Assembly (NCBI GenBank): GCA_964435305.1
Contig: CAYSZH010000001.1
Span: 15,450-79,449 of the forward strand
Source: Granulosicoccus sp964435305
Lineage (GTDB): Bacteria > Pseudomonadota > Gammaproteobacteria > Granulosicoccales > Granulosicoccaceae
Reading direction: 5' to 3'
Length of the DNA stretch: 64,000 nt
The position numbers and the translations under genes are program-made. Shown here piece after piece: positions 6,919-16,130 of this stretch (positions are counted from its first letter, which is position 1; each line of letters opens with the position of its first letter). Under the pieces are notes generated by a model. The model saw only the letters and a list, made by a program, of their open reading frames with translations. It made no database searches and was not told the DNA's origin.

Positions 6919-8921
6919 TAGCTAGCGCCTGTTGCCGCAGCCTCTGGCGCGCCGCTATTTGCGTCGACCTTAGCCTTGCTTTTAGCACGCTTCGGCTTTG
7001 GCATACGATAACGTCTATCGAGCGCCGCCAACAAACCGCCAAAGCCCATGATTAGTGTGCCCAACCAAATGCAGCGTATATATGGCTTTAACTGAACTCG
7101 CACAGCCCAATTTCCACCGTCTAAGGGCTCGCCTAAAGCCACAAATATATCACGCGTGATGGTCCCATCGATTCCGGCCTCCGTCATGCTATCTGGCCGA
7201 ACATCGTATACGCGCTTCTCCGCAAAAATGGAGGATACCGATTCATCTTCTACCGTGATATCAAACCGACCTTGCATGGCAGAGTAGTTAGGTCCGCGCA
7301 CCTGTTCTGCGGATGTAAACGTCACATCATAATTATCGATTCGATGAGTATCGCCAATGCCCATTCTGACAGTGTCTTCCTGAGCATAAATTGAAGTTAG
7401 CGCAACACCAAGTGTAAACACAGCAAGGCCCACATGCGCCAGGGTCATACCCCAGAATGCAGCCGGTGTGTGCATCACTGCATGCATACGATCACGACTG
7501 TTGCGTAAACGGTACACAAGCCCATACAGCGAACTCAGCACAACCCATATGACCATGGCAATCGCCGCCATCGCGGTTATCTTAAATGTGCTGAACTGCA
7601 TGGCCCAAACGATGGCAACGACAATGCTCAACACCAGCATCACAACTAAAGGCACGCGTCGCCCGGCTAATTTATCGCGCTTCCAGTTAAGTAGTGCACC
7701 AACCCCTACCAGCAACACGATTGGCAGGGTCAGTGGTACAAACACCGCATTGAAGTATTGCGCGCCGACCGAGATTTTATTAATACCCAAGGCATCTAAA
7801 AACAAGGGATAAAGGGTCCCGAACAGCACCGCTGCACAGGCCACAGCCAATAAGATGTTGTTAAGCAGTAGGGCTGATTCGCGCGACATTAATTCGTACC
7901 CGGTGGTACTTTTTAAACGATGTGAGCGAAACGCAAACAGGAGTAAAGAGCCACCTACAACGAGACTCAGAAATAGCAGCACGTACTGACCACGAGCTGG
8001 GTCCGTGGCAAAAGCATGTACGGATGTTAGAACACCTGAACGCACCAGGAAGGTACCCAGAAGGCTTAAAGAAAACGCCAAAACAGCTAATAGGACCGTC
8101 CAGGCTTTAAAGACGCCACGTTTTTCAGAGGCTGCTAATGAATGGATTAGCGCTGTACCCACAAGCCAAGGCATAAAGGATGCGTTTTCAACCGGATCCC
8201 AAAACCACCAACCACCCCAGCCAAGCTCGTAGTAAGCCCAGTAGCTGCCAAGCGAAATACCAATAGTTAAAAACATCCAGGCGATGTTGGTCCATGGGCG
8301 CATCCAGCGTAGGGTTGCAGCATCCAGTTGCCCACCAATTAGCGCAGCCACAGCAAACGCGAACGCAACCGAGAACCCGACATAACCCATGTACAACATG
8401 GGTGGATGTATGGCCATGCCGGGATCTTGCAGCAATGGATTAAGCGATGAACCATCTGCCGGTATGGGAAACAAGCGCTCAAACGGGTTAGAGGTGAGCA
8501 GTACAAACAGCATAAAGCCGATACTGATCAGACCCAATACAGAGAGCACCCTTGCAAGCAAAACAGCCGGTAGCCGGCCACTGAATGCGGCAACCGCTCC
8601 AACCCAAACAGACAAGATAAGCACCCACAGCAAAATAGAGCCTTCGTGCCCGCCCCATACACCAGAAATTTTATAAATAAGCGGCAAACCTGAATTAGAG
8701 GTATTGGCTGTGTACAGCACGCTAAAGTCGTTATCAATAAACGTAAACGTTAAGCAGGCATACGATAAAAACACGAAGAACAACTGCGCAAAGGCTGCAG
8801 GCCTTGCCGTTGCCATCAGCCCGCTTCGCCCTATGAACGAACCCAGCATGGGCAGCACACCTAACACGATGGACGTGCATAAAGACAGAATAAGCGCAAA
8901 ATGTCCGAGCTCAGGGATCAT
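6918..8921 (-). CDS. ccmF: Heme lyase subunit CcmF
   Basis: A 667-residue integral membrane protein with about 15 helices, the usual length of the family. The tryptophan-rich heme-handling WWD segment is plain (WGGWWFWDPVENASFMPWL). Further conserved stretches are GGHEGSILLW near residue 95 and the periplasmic domain before the last helix. With CcmH it forms the synthetase that links heme from CcmE to CXXCH of apocytochrome c. It overlaps ccmE by 4 bp and ccmG by one base. Confidence 0.97.
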   Translation of the reverse strand: MIPELGHFALILSLCTSIVLGVLPMLGSFIGRSGLMATARPAAFAQLFFVFLSYACLTFTFIDNDFSVLYTANTSNSGLPLIYKISGVWGGHEGSILLWVLILSVWVGAVAAFSGRLPAVLLARVLSVLGLISIGFMLFVLLTSNPFERLFPIPADGSSLNPLLQDPGMAIHPPMLYMGYVGFSVAFAFAVAALIGGQLDAATLRWMRPWTNIAWMFLTIGISLGSYWAYYELGWGGWWFWDPVENASFMPWLVGTALIHSLAASEKRGVFKAWTVLLAVLAFSLSLLGTFLVRSGVLTSVHAFATDPARGQYVLLFLSLVVGGSLLLFAFRSHRLKSTTGYELMSRESALLLNNILLAVACAAVLFGTLYPLFLDALGINKISVGAQYFNAVFVPLTLPIVLLVGVGALLNWKRDKLAGRRVPLVVMLVLSIVVAIVWAMQFSTFKITAMAAIAMVIWVVLSSLYGLVYRLRNSRDRMHAVMHTPAAFWGMTLAHVGLAVFTLGVALTSIYAQEDTVRMGIGDTHRIDNYDVTFTSAEQVRGPNYSAMQGRFDITVEDESVSSIFAEKRVYDVRPDSMTEAGIDGTITRDIFVALGEPLDGGNWAVRVQLKPYIRCIWLGTLIMGFGGLLAALDRRYRMPKPKRAKSKAKVDANSGAPEAAATGAS

Positions 8922-9406
8922 GGCTGTACCACTGTTTTAGCGCCATAGTCGGCACCGTAGGTTGCGGCTGTGCCGGGCATTTTTCCAGCTTTCTTCAACG
9001 CTTCTGCCACTTCCGGTGGCATATAATTTTCGTCGTGTTTGGCAAGCACTTCAGATGCAACAAACATCCCTTTGTCATCGAGCTGCCCCAAAGCTACAAT
9101 GCCCTGCCCCTCACGAAACAGATCTGGCAAGATTCCGTTGTAACTCACCGGCACTGTGCCGGCGTGATCGGTCAATTCAAATTGCACATCGAGGTTATCG
9201 TTGCGGCGCTGCACACTGCCATCAACCACCATACCACCAATGCGAAAGCGCGTATTAGGTTCAACCTTGCCAGCGACAATGTCACTGGGCGATTGAAATA
9301 GCATGATGTTTTGATTAAAGGCCAGCAGCGCAAAACCGACTGCCAGGCCAACGCCAGCTAACATCAAGGTCACAAGAATAAGCCGCTGTTTGCGTTTTGG
9401 TTTCAT
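8918..9406 (-). CDS. ccmE: Heme chaperone CcmE
   Basis: A 162-residue protein with one N-terminal membrane helix (about 8-30) and a periplasmic OB-fold domain. The heme-binding histidine is His124 in LAKHDENYMPPEV, the classical HxxxY arrangement. It carries heme from the CcmABCD complex to CcmF/H. The gap of 151 bp to ccmD upstream is unusually large for this operon. Confidence 0.97.
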   Translation of the reverse strand: MKPKRKQRLILVTLMLAGVGLAVGFALLAFNQNIMLFQSPSDIVAGKVEPNTRFRIGGMVVDGSVQRRNDNLDVQFELTDHAGTVPVSYNGILPDLFREGQGIVALGQLDDKGMFVASEVLAKHDENYMPPEVAEALKKAGKMPGTAATYGADYGAKTVVQP

Positions 9407-9557
9407 AGGTACGCATCCATTACTGTTGACCTTGCGTTACTTGCAAGCTTATAGACAAACGAATTTACAAACCAACCTACACACAAAGCTGCAAGCGAAA
9501 GTGCAGAAAAGTGTGCAGTCATTTTGCATTGAGTTTTATATTCCAATGCCGCTGTTC
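9407..9557. other. 151-bp gap between ccmD and ccmE
   Basis: No reading frame with family features is seen. The other junctions around ccmC-ccmD and ccmE-ccmH overlap, so this gap and that between ccmB and ccmC (10490-10663) are the loose joints of the operon. I see no convincing terminator or promoter in either. Confidence 0.4.
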
Positions 9558-9752
9558 CTAACTACCGTACGCTTTTGACGTTGCTTTGGGTGCCGCTTGT
9601 GCAGCACGTCGCTTTGCATCTCTTAAGGCTTGCTTATGCTGCCTGGCAGCAAACCATACGTTGCCTAATAAGACTAAAAACGTTATGAAAAAGGCTGGCC
9701 AAACATAAATGGCATAGCCACCCATTTTAAAAAATTCAATTAACGACCCCAT
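9558..9752 (-). CDS. ccmD: Heme exporter accessory protein CcmD
   Basis: A 64-residue protein with the single membrane helix and layout of CcmD: MGGYAIYVWPAFFITFLVLL followed by a basic cytoplasmic tail (KQALRDAKRRAAQ). It stabilises the CcmABC complex and helps release holo-CcmE. The start overlaps the stop of ccmC by one base. Confidence 0.93.
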   Translation of the reverse strand: MGSLIEFFKMGGYAIYVWPAFFITFLVLLGNVWFAARQHKQALRDAKRRAAQAAPKATSKAYGS

Positions 9753-10489
9753 TACTGGCTACCTACCTCTTTCGCTAACCAGGAGGCACGCACCTCTCGC
9801 TGTAAAATGCCAGTTCGTACGCGAACCAACAGATTGTAAAAATACAGCAACTGAAACGCCGCAACCATGATCAACAAGGGTTTCAGCATAGAGGGGTGCA
9901 TAGAAGGTTTATCAAATTTGGTGATTGTGGCCGGCTGATGCAAGGTGTTCCACCACTCAACCGAGAAATGGATGATGGGAATGTTGACAACCCCGACCAC
10001 CGCAAGGATGGCTGCGGTGCGAGCCGCCATTTGAGGGTGCTCGAGTGCTCCACGCAAGGCCATGTAACCCAGATAGAGAAACAGCAGCAGCAGTTCGGAT
10101 GTTAAGCGTGCATCCCACACCCAAAAGGTTCCCCACATGGGTTTACCCCAAAGCGAACCTGTCATTAACGCGATGAACGTAAACGATGCGCCAATAGGCG
10201 CTGACGCCTGAGCTACCACATCGGCAAGCTTCATCCGCCAAATCAAAAATACAGCGCTTGACACGGCCATGACGACATACACAAACATCGACATCCACGC
10301 CGCTGGAACATGGATATAAATGATGCGATAACTGTCCCCTTGCTCATAATCCGCTGGCGCCACAACCAGCCCAAGGTAGAGCCCGGTTAACATCAACAAC
10401 AGGCATAAAGCACCCAAAACAGGGGCTAGCCAACCTGCCAGCCTATAGACAAACGGGGGTGAACCAAAACGATGGAACCACTTGAACAA
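9752..10489 (-). CDS. ccmC: Heme-handling membrane protein CcmC
   Basis: A 245-residue protein with six membrane helices. It has the WWD-type tryptophan segment WGTFWVWDARLTSELLLLFL and flanking conserved histidines (YIHVPAAWMS and HFSVEWWNTLHQP). It loads heme onto CcmE. Length and order fit the family. Confidence 0.97.
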   Translation of the reverse strand: MFKWFHRFGSPPFVYRLAGWLAPVLGALCLLLMLTGLYLGLVVAPADYEQGDSYRIIYIHVPAAWMSMFVYVVMAVSSAVFLIWRMKLADVVAQASAPIGASFTFIALMTGSLWGKPMWGTFWVWDARLTSELLLLFLYLGYMALRGALEHPQMAARTAAILAVVGVVNIPIIHFSVEWWNTLHQPATITKFDKPSMHPSMLKPLLIMVAAFQLLYFYNLLVRVRTGILQREVRASWLAKEVGSQ

Positions 10490-10663
10490 GTGCCACTCCT
10501 GAAACCAAAACGATATTCTAGCGTTTAATTGCTTAAATGACTGATAAAGACAGTTTTTCTGTGTACGAGACCATTAGAAATCAGGATTAAATTGCCATCG
10601 GGACATAACCTTGAACTTATCACGGCCGCAGTTAACGGCTGGTACAAAAAAGCGATACCAGGC

Positions 10664-11377
10664 TTAACTGCTGCCTGACACACCAATACGCAAGGCTGCC
10701 GCGCACACATAGGGCGTGAGTGACAAAGCCAGTGCAAGAATCGCTACCATAAGCGCAATTTGCCCCAAAACCGGGCCGGATTCAGCAGCAGCAGTCACCG
10801 CGGATGCGCCGAATATCAGCACAGGCACACTTAGCGGCAATACCAGTAGAGACAGCAGCACCCCAGCATGGTTCAAGCTCACTGTAAGCGCAGCACCGAT
10901 GGCCCCTACCAAGCTCAGTGTGAGGGTGCCAAGGAGCAATGTCAGTATCAACACACCATAAGCCCCATTGGGCAAATTGAGCAGCATGCCCAACACTGGC
11001 GATAGCAACAGCAAAGGCACACCACTCAAAAGCCAATGCACGAGAATTTTAGCCAACACAATTAACGACAGAGGCTGGCCTGACAGCACAAATTGCTCTA
11101 GCGACCCGTCGACAAAGTCGGTTCGGAACAAGGTATCGAGCGAAAGCATGACTGCCAGCAGTGCACTCACCCACAATACACCCGGTGCGACAATGGCCAG
11201 CGTGTTTGGCCCAGGCCCAATGCCGAGTGGAAATAGCGTCACAACAATGACAAAAAACAACAACGGGTTAAGCCACTGTCCAGGTTTTCGGATAGCAACG
11301 GCGAGCTCTCGGCGCATGATCCTCAGTAGCAGCTCGATAATTCCGAGTGATGTTTCGTTATGCATTGTTGCCTGCAC
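10664..11377 (-). CDS. ccmB: Heme exporter permease CcmB
   Basis: A 237-residue six-helix membrane protein, partner of the CcmA ATPase. The N-terminal cytoplasmic region RRELAVAIRKPGQWLNPLLF and the segment FRTDFVDGSLEQFVLSGQPL are characteristic of CcmB. The gene starts directly next to the stop of ccmA. A 174-bp non-coding gap separates it from ccmC. Confidence 0.96.
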   Translation of the reverse strand: MQATMHNETSLGIIELLLRIMRRELAVAIRKPGQWLNPLLFFVIVVTLFPLGIGPGPNTLAIVAPGVLWVSALLAVMLSLDTLFRTDFVDGSLEQFVLSGQPLSLIVLAKILVHWLLSGVPLLLLSPVLGMLLNLPNGAYGVLILTLLLGTLTLSLVGAIGAALTVSLNHAGVLLSLLVLPLSVPVLIFGASAVTAAAESGPVLGQIALMVAILALALSLTPYVCAAALRIGVSGSS

Positions 11378-12028
11378 TCACAGCAACCCCAAGTCAAGCA
11401 GCTGTACGGTGGCGGTGCTCAACGCTAATGGTGTGTGCGTGGTAAAGACCATGGCACCACCTGAAGCCAAATGAGTATCCATCGCATTGCTTACCCACTG
11501 ATGCCCAGCCTTGTCGAGCGAGGTTAAGGGTTCATCCAACACCCACAGCGTCGCTTTTTGCAATTTTAGCCTGGCTAATGCCACTCGCCGCTGTTGACCT
11601 GCAGATAATTTGTTGCAGGTGATGGTTGCTTTTTCTGCAATGCCAAGCTCGTCTAGCACAGCAATGATGGCTTGGCTGGTATCGGTTTCAACGTCAGCCT
11701 GCCCCATACTGTCATTCAACTTCGTGTGGATAAGAAGGTTTTCTAATGGTGTAAGGGCAGCATTGATACCAGGCTTATGCCCGATATAAAGGAGCTCTTG
11801 ATGAAATTGCTCACGAAAACGCAAAGTATCCTGATCGCGCCACAATACGTTGCCATCATCACTAAGCCCAATTCCACAGGCAATACGCAGCAAGGTGGTT
11901 TTACCACAACCGTTGGGGCCCAGCACTTGCACCACACCACCAGCATCGAGCGAAAAACTCAAATCATTGATAAGTAACACTTCACCACGCCAAACGCTAA
12001 TGTTGTTTAACTTTAACAGTACACTCAT
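11378..12028 (-). CDS. ccmA: Heme exporter ATP-binding protein CcmA
   Basis: A 216-residue ABC ATPase. The Walker A motif is GPNGCGKTT, the signature LSAGQQRRVALARL, and Walker B LWVLDEPLTSLD, followed by the switch histidine in FTTHTPL. ATP hydrolysis by CcmAB drives release of heme-loaded CcmE. It is the first ccm gene of the operon and lies 9 bp after the DUF1285 gene, which may share its promoter. Confidence 0.96.
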   Translation of the reverse strand: MSVLLKLNNISVWRGEVLLINDLSFSLDAGGVVQVLGPNGCGKTTLLRIACGIGLSDDGNVLWRDQDTLRFREQFHQELLYIGHKPGINAALTPLENLLIHTKLNDSMGQADVETDTSQAIIAVLDELGIAEKATITCNKLSAGQQRRVALARLKLQKATLWVLDEPLTSLDKAGHQWVSNAMDTHLASGGAMVFTTHTPLALSTATVQLLDLGLL

Positions 12029-12037
12029 GGCGCAGCC

Positions 12038-12589
12038 TTAACTCTCTGCCAAGGGTAAGAAGCTACCCTGACTATAAACACCATGCTCATTGTTCTCTTG
12101 TACCAGCAATTGTGCAAGGTCCATAAAAACGGTACGAGAAATCAGTGCACGTAGTTTATCTCGCACATGGATATAAGGTGAAGGTTCGCCACCAGCCCGA
12201 GTGTATTCCACTGATAAAGGGTGATCTGCTCCCGCGATCACTTGCTCGTCAAGGTTTGTAGTGAACACCAAAGTCTGATCTATACCCACTCCATTAATAT
12301 CCATCAATACCGCTGTAAAGGGAGCATCTTCAACTTGTATGCGTAAGCGCTCATGCGGTGTGACAAGATAAGTGTGTCCGTCGTCATCAGAACGCAGCAC
12401 AGTCGAAAACAGCTTAACCATGCGCTTACGCTGAATAAGCGAGCCTTTGTAGAACCAATCACCGTTCCGAGCAATTAGCATATCGATATCAGCGGTGCGC
12501 TCTGGGTGCCACAAATGCACCGGAGGATGATCGGTATCGGCAATCGCTAACTGGAGCGATTCTAGTTGCTGATCGGATACCGTGCTCAT
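12038..12589 (-). CDS. DUF1285 family protein
   Basis: A 183-residue soluble protein that matches the DUF1285 family by its WHPERTADIDMLIARNGDWF and YKGSLIQRKRMVKLFSTVLR segments (Gly-Ser/Pro-Ile-x-R-x-x-hydrophobic-V-x-L-F), then a C-terminal lobe ending in FMDLAQLLV. The function of the family is not established. It lies immediately upstream of ccmA on the same strand, and may be the first gene of the transcript. Confidence 0.88.
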   Translation of the reverse strand: MSTVSDQQLESLQLAIADTDHPPVHLWHPERTADIDMLIARNGDWFYKGSLIQRKRMVKLFSTVLRSDDDGHTYLVTPHERLRIQVEDAPFTAVLMDINGVGIDQTLVFTTNLDEQVIAGADHPLSVEYTRAGGEPSPYIHVRDKLRALISRTVFMDLAQLLVQENNEHGVYSQGSFLPLAES

Positions 12590-12629
12590 TGCGTACTCAA
12601 ATTAGCGTAATAAAACTAGTGTAATCAAT

Positions 12630-14582
12630 TTACGTCTGTAGCTCAGCCCGATTTTCAAAATGTGATAATGCTTCCGGATTGGCTAGCGCATCTACATTCT
12701 CAACCTTCTCTCCGTGAATAATTTTTCTCACCGCTAATTCTACAATTTTGCCACTGCGAGTTCTGGGGATGTCTGCCACTTGCACAACGCGAGCAGGCAC
12801 ATGCCGTGGCGTGGTTTGTTCACGAATATACACCTGCAATCGTTTAGTTAAGTCGGCGTCGAGCGTAACACCTTCTCTGAGCCTGACAAACAACACCACA
12901 CGCACATCGTTGTCCCATTGCTGCCCCACCACCAGCGCCTCTAGTACATCATCAAATTTTTCCACTTGACGATAAATCTCTGCAGTACCAATGCGCACAC
13001 CGCCAGGGTTTAGCACTGCATCTGAACGGCCAAAAATGACCATCCCAGCATTATCAGTAATGCTGATGTAATCGCCGTGACACCATGTATTGTCAAAGCG
13101 ATTAAAGTACGCATCGTGATAACGCGAGCCATTATCGTCTTTAAAAAACCCAATGGGCATACAGGGAAACGGCTGAGCACACACAAGTTCCCCTTTCTCG
13201 CCAACAGGCAACGCTTTTCCATCGTCCCCATAAGCCTGCACATCAAGACCAAGCCCGATACATTGCAACTCACCACGATAAACAGGCAATGCAGGATTAC
13301 CTAAGGCAAAACAGGAAATGATATCAGTGCCACCAGACATAGATGAAAGGCACACATCTGCTTTGATATCTGAATACACATAGTCAAAGCTTTCTGGCAC
13401 TAAAGGGGAGCCCGTGGATAGCACACTTTTTAATGCACTTAATTCATGTGTTTTTACAGGTTTAATATCAGCCTTATTACAGGCATCAATAAATTTTGCT
13501 GACGTTCCAAGGTAATGCATACCAGTGCTATCTGCATAGTCAAAAAGCACGTTGCCATCTGGATAAAATGGAGAACCGTCAAACAACAATAATGTGGCTT
13601 CACTGGCAAGACCCGAGATAAGCCAGTTCCACATCATCCAGCCACAGGTGGTGAAAAAGAACAGTTTTTCATCTGGCTGCACACCGACATGAAACTGATG
13701 TTCTTTTACATGCTGCAACAGCGTACCACCTGCACCGTGCACAATACACTTTGGTTTTCCCGTGGTGCCAGAACTGAACATGATAAATAGCGGGTGATCA
13801 AATGGCAGCGGGTCGCACTGTAATGGGAGGTTTAATCCATCGTCTGCCCAGTCTGCAAATGCAACCGATTTGCTCGCAGCCGCCACGGACAAACTGCCCT
13901 GACCGATATAATCCACCACCACAATTTTGGTTAGAGAATTAAGTGATGCCGATAGCTCGCTAACCAGTCCCAGCGAATCATGTTGCTTGCCGTTGTAGTG
14001 ATATCCATCGGCGGTAAAGAGTACTTTGGGTTCAATTTGGCCAAAGCGATCGAGAACGCCATTGATCCCAAAATCTGGAGAGCAAGACGACCATACAGCC
14101 CCAATGCTCGCCGCCGCTAAAGCCGCGACTATAGCTTCTGGCATATTGGGCAAAAAACCTGCAACACGATCACCTGCTACCACACCCTCGTTTCGCAACA
14201 TGCGACCAACAGATGCAACCTGTGCATTAAGCGCTTCCCAAGACAGTGAGCGCTTGCTGCCATTTTCGCTCCGAAACACAATGGCGGTGCTGGCATCGTT
14301 GCGCCTTAACAGATTATCGGTGTAATTAAGTGATGCATCGGGAAACCATTTGGCACCGGGCATAGCCTGTGGATTAAGCCGTACTCGTTCCCCTCGATTG
14401 CTTGCACGCACACCGGTAAAATCCCAAACAGCCACCCAAAAATCATCCATGCTGGAGACAGACCAGGCGTGCAACTGAGCGTAGTTTTCTAGCGACAGGC
14501 TGTGCCGTTCATTAACAAAGAGACGAAACCGTTCTACAGGTGTTGTATCAGCCATGCTCGGCTTCCACATTAATTCAACCAT
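12630..14582 (-). CDS. aacS: Acetoacetate--CoA ligase
   Basis: An adenylate-forming enzyme of about 650 residues that converts acetoacetate, ATP and CoA to acetoacetyl-CoA. Visible motifs are FSSGTTGKPK (P-loop), TTCGWMMWNWL and MSGGTDI, both typical of the acetoacetyl-CoA synthetase branch, HGDYISI, and the C-terminal RSGKIVELAVRK with the catalytic lysine. The start is uncertain: ATGs are at 14582, 14570 and 14555. The first two keep the conserved W-x-P-S element (MWKPS); the third has the best ribosome site (GGAAG). The frame appears to run further upstream only because of the repeat array and 100-N gap. It lies beyond a YciA-type thioesterase on the same strand, consistent with acyl-CoA or ketone-body metabolism. 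Confidence 0.92.
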   Translation of the reverse strand: MVELMWKPSMADTTPVERFRLFVNERHSLSLENYAQLHAWSVSSMDDFWVAVWDFTGVRASNRGERVRLNPQAMPGAKWFPDASLNYTDNLLRRNDASTAIVFRSENGSKRSLSWEALNAQVASVGRMLRNEGVVAGDRVAGFLPNMPEAIVAALAAASIGAVWSSCSPDFGINGVLDRFGQIEPKVLFTADGYHYNGKQHDSLGLVSELSASLNSLTKIVVVDYIGQGSLSVAAASKSVAFADWADDGLNLPLQCDPLPFDHPLFIMFSSGTTGKPKCIVHGAGGTLLQHVKEHQFHVGVQPDEKLFFFTTCGWMMWNWLISGLASEATLLLFDGSPFYPDGNVLFDYADSTGMHYLGTSAKFIDACNKADIKPVKTHELSALKSVLSTGSPLVPESFDYVYSDIKADVCLSSMSGGTDIISCFALGNPALPVYRGELQCIGLGLDVQAYGDDGKALPVGEKGELVCAQPFPCMPIGFFKDDNGSRYHDAYFNRFDNTWCHGDYISITDNAGMVIFGRSDAVLNPGGVRIGTAEIYRQVEKFDDVLEALVVGQQWDNDVRVVLFVRLREGVTLDADLTKRLQVYIREQTTPRHVPARVVQVADIPRTRSGKIVELAVRKIIHGEKVENVDALANPEALSHFENRAELQT

Positions 14583-14745
14583 GAGACAATTCAACCATGA
14601 NNNNNNNNNNNNNNNNNNNNNNNNNNNNNNNNNNNNNNNNNNNNNNNNNNNNNNNNNNNNNNNNNNNNNNNNNNNNNNNNNNNNNNNNNNNNNNNNNNNN
14701 AATTCAACCATGAGACAATTCAACCATGACAAATTTCAACCATTA
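14572..14745. repeat. 16-bp tandem repeat array with a 100-N assembly gap
   Basis: The unit AATTCAACCATGAGAC is seen once and a partial time at 14572-14600, then after exactly 100 N (14601-14700) twice more (14701-14730) plus a degenerate copy to about 14745. On the minus strand each unit carries CATGGTTG, the start codon context of aacS. True copy number is unknown: 100 N is the usual placeholder for a gap of unknown size. Confidence 0.85.
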
Positions 14746-14750
14746 GAAAA

Positions 14751-14779
14751 TTTATATGTACCAATTTACCAAGCACTAA
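14751..14779 (-). promoter_or_regulatory. Possible sigma-70 promoter for aacS
   Basis: On the minus strand TATAAA (14756-14751) lies 17 bases from TTAGTG (14779-14774). The -35 is weak. If used, transcription would start a few bases before or inside the repeat array, so the array would form the whole leader. Confidence 0.35.
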
Positions 14780-14812
14780 CGTACTTACCGCAAAGGCGAC
14801 TATTCGAAGGTA

Positions 14813-15259
14813 TTAACCATGTGGAGTTCTGTCTAGCTGTCCATCAAGATCACGAATAGCACGTGGCTGCCCTTGATCATCAAGTGCCACAAACGTAAAT
14901 AGACCTTCGGTGACCTTAACGGCATTTTCAACCCGGCGACGACGCACCCAGGTTTCAACTAAAACGGTAATGGAGGTTGTGCCGATGCTGTTGGTTGCAC
15001 AATAGCAGCTCACCTCATCACCAACGTACACCGGCAAATGAAACTGCATTGCCGTGATCGCAACAGTCGCAACCCGCCCCTGGGCAATATAGAAAGCATG
15101 GCTGCCGCCAGCCAAATCCATTTGCGACAAAATCCAGCCACCAAAGATATCACCGGCTGGGTTGGTATCGGCTGGCATGGCAATGGTCCGCATCGAAGGC
15201 GGCGTTTTGGATTGATCAATTACAGCTGTTGGCGTCTCGGACATAGCAAAATCGGGCAT
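14813..15259 (-). CDS. Acyl-CoA thioesterase, YciA-type hotdog protein
   Basis: A 148-residue single-hotdog thioesterase. The signature PADTNPAGDIFGGWILSQMD contains the catalytic Asp region, and the following helix LAGGSHAFYIAQGRVATVAI is typical of YciA. VGDEVSCYCATNSIGTTSI forms the central strands. It hydrolyses short to medium acyl-CoA esters in the cytoplasm. Another ATG at 15244 (MSETPT) is possible. Together with aacS downstream it may act on acetoacetyl-CoA or related pools, which is an inference from position. Confidence 0.9.
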   Translation of the reverse strand: MPDFAMSETPTAVIDQSKTPPSMRTIAMPADTNPAGDIFGGWILSQMDLAGGSHAFYIAQGRVATVAITAMQFHLPVYVGDEVSCYCATNSIGTTSITVLVETWVRRRRVENAVKVTEGLFTFVALDDQGQPRAIRDLDGQLDRTPHG

Positions 15260-15422
15260 TTAGAGTCATCGTACTGCCTACGTTCTTCGACAACGGTACC
15301 GTCTAGGCAAGGCTTCAGCATGTGGCGGGCCGAGCAATTCAAGACGGTCGTGCGCTTGAGAATCTCGGCAAACTTATGCAATTTTACCTGAAGAGACACA
15401 TCAGCGGGGTCTGTTGCGCAGT

Positions 15423-16130
15423 TTATGTTTGCGAAACCTCAGCCACCAGAATATAACCAGCCCCATAAACCGTCTTAATTATCCTGGATTCTTTTGACGG
15501 GTCACGTAATTTATTTCGAAGCCGGGACACTCGCACATCAATGGCTCTATCAAATGACAGTTCATCGCTGCGATCTCCCAGCTGCTCGCGAATATAATCT
15601 CGTGTGATGAGTCTATTGGGGCGCTTTAGAAACACTTCTAATAAAGCGGCTTCACTTGCAGAAACAGGCACCTTTTCACCATCACTATCGGTCAGTGTAT
15701 ATTTTGAAAAATCGACTCTCCACCCAGCGAATGTAAATAGTTTTTCTTCGGTTTCACTAGTTTTAGATTGCTTCCTTCTCAACAAAGCCCTTACCCTTGC
15801 GACAAGTTCGGGCACTTCAAAGGGTTTTGTAAGGTAGTCGTCTGCACCAAGCTCCAAACCCACAATCCTGTCAGATAAACTGGAACGCGCTGATACCACC
15901 AGCACATTGGTATCATAATTCGTCACGACCTGACTCAGCATACTCAGACCATCTTTATCAGGCAACCCTAAATCGAGTATGCAAAGCTCTGGATTCCAAT
16001 GCGCCATATCTTTCTCAAATTCTTCAGCTAAGCCATAACTTCTTACGGCATAGCCTACCTCGAGTAACGCAGCTTCAATCACTTGCTGAACATCAATAGA
16101 ATCTTCTAATATTGAAATGCGCACATTCAT
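15423..16130 (-). CDS. OmpR-family response regulator
   Basis: A 235-residue regulator. The receiver domain (1-120) has Glu9/Asp10, the phosphoacceptor Asp53 in LCILDLGLPDKDG, Ser80 and Lys102 (YLTKPF). The winged-helix C-terminal domain (about 130-232) shows SEAALLEVFLKRPNRLITRD and the wing YGAGYIL. It overlaps the kinase gene by 4 bp, so the pair is co-translated. It is divergent from the acyl-CoA synthetase/Liv operon at 18208, whose upstream region carries repeats; control of that operon is a reasonable inference. Confidence 0.93.
   Translation of the reverse strand: MNVRISILEDSIDVQQVIEAALLEVGYAVRSYGLAEEFEKDMAHWNPELCILDLGLPDKDGLSMLSQVVTNYDTNVLVVSARSSLSDRIVGLELGADDYLTKPFEVPELVARVRALLRRKQSKTSETEEKLFTFAGWRVDFSKYTLTDSDGEKVPVSASEAALLEVFLKRPNRLITRDYIREQLGDRSDELSFDRAIDVRVSRLRNKLRDPSKESRIIKTVYGAGYILVAEVSQT

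Noticed and set aside
7468..8940. Four plus-strand frames of 60-115 residues opposite ccmF
   Set aside because: They are shadows of a highly conserved membrane protein; Thr/Pro/Ser-rich composition is typical of antisense to hydrophobic helices.
14570..14859. Open frames running through the N gap near aacS on both strands
   Set aside because: They exist only because N is read as an unknown residue and the repeat has no stops. The aacS start is set by its family N-terminus.
15038..15391. 117-residue plus-strand frame opposite the thioesterase
   Set aside because: It is antisense to a well-conserved hotdog protein and has no family features.
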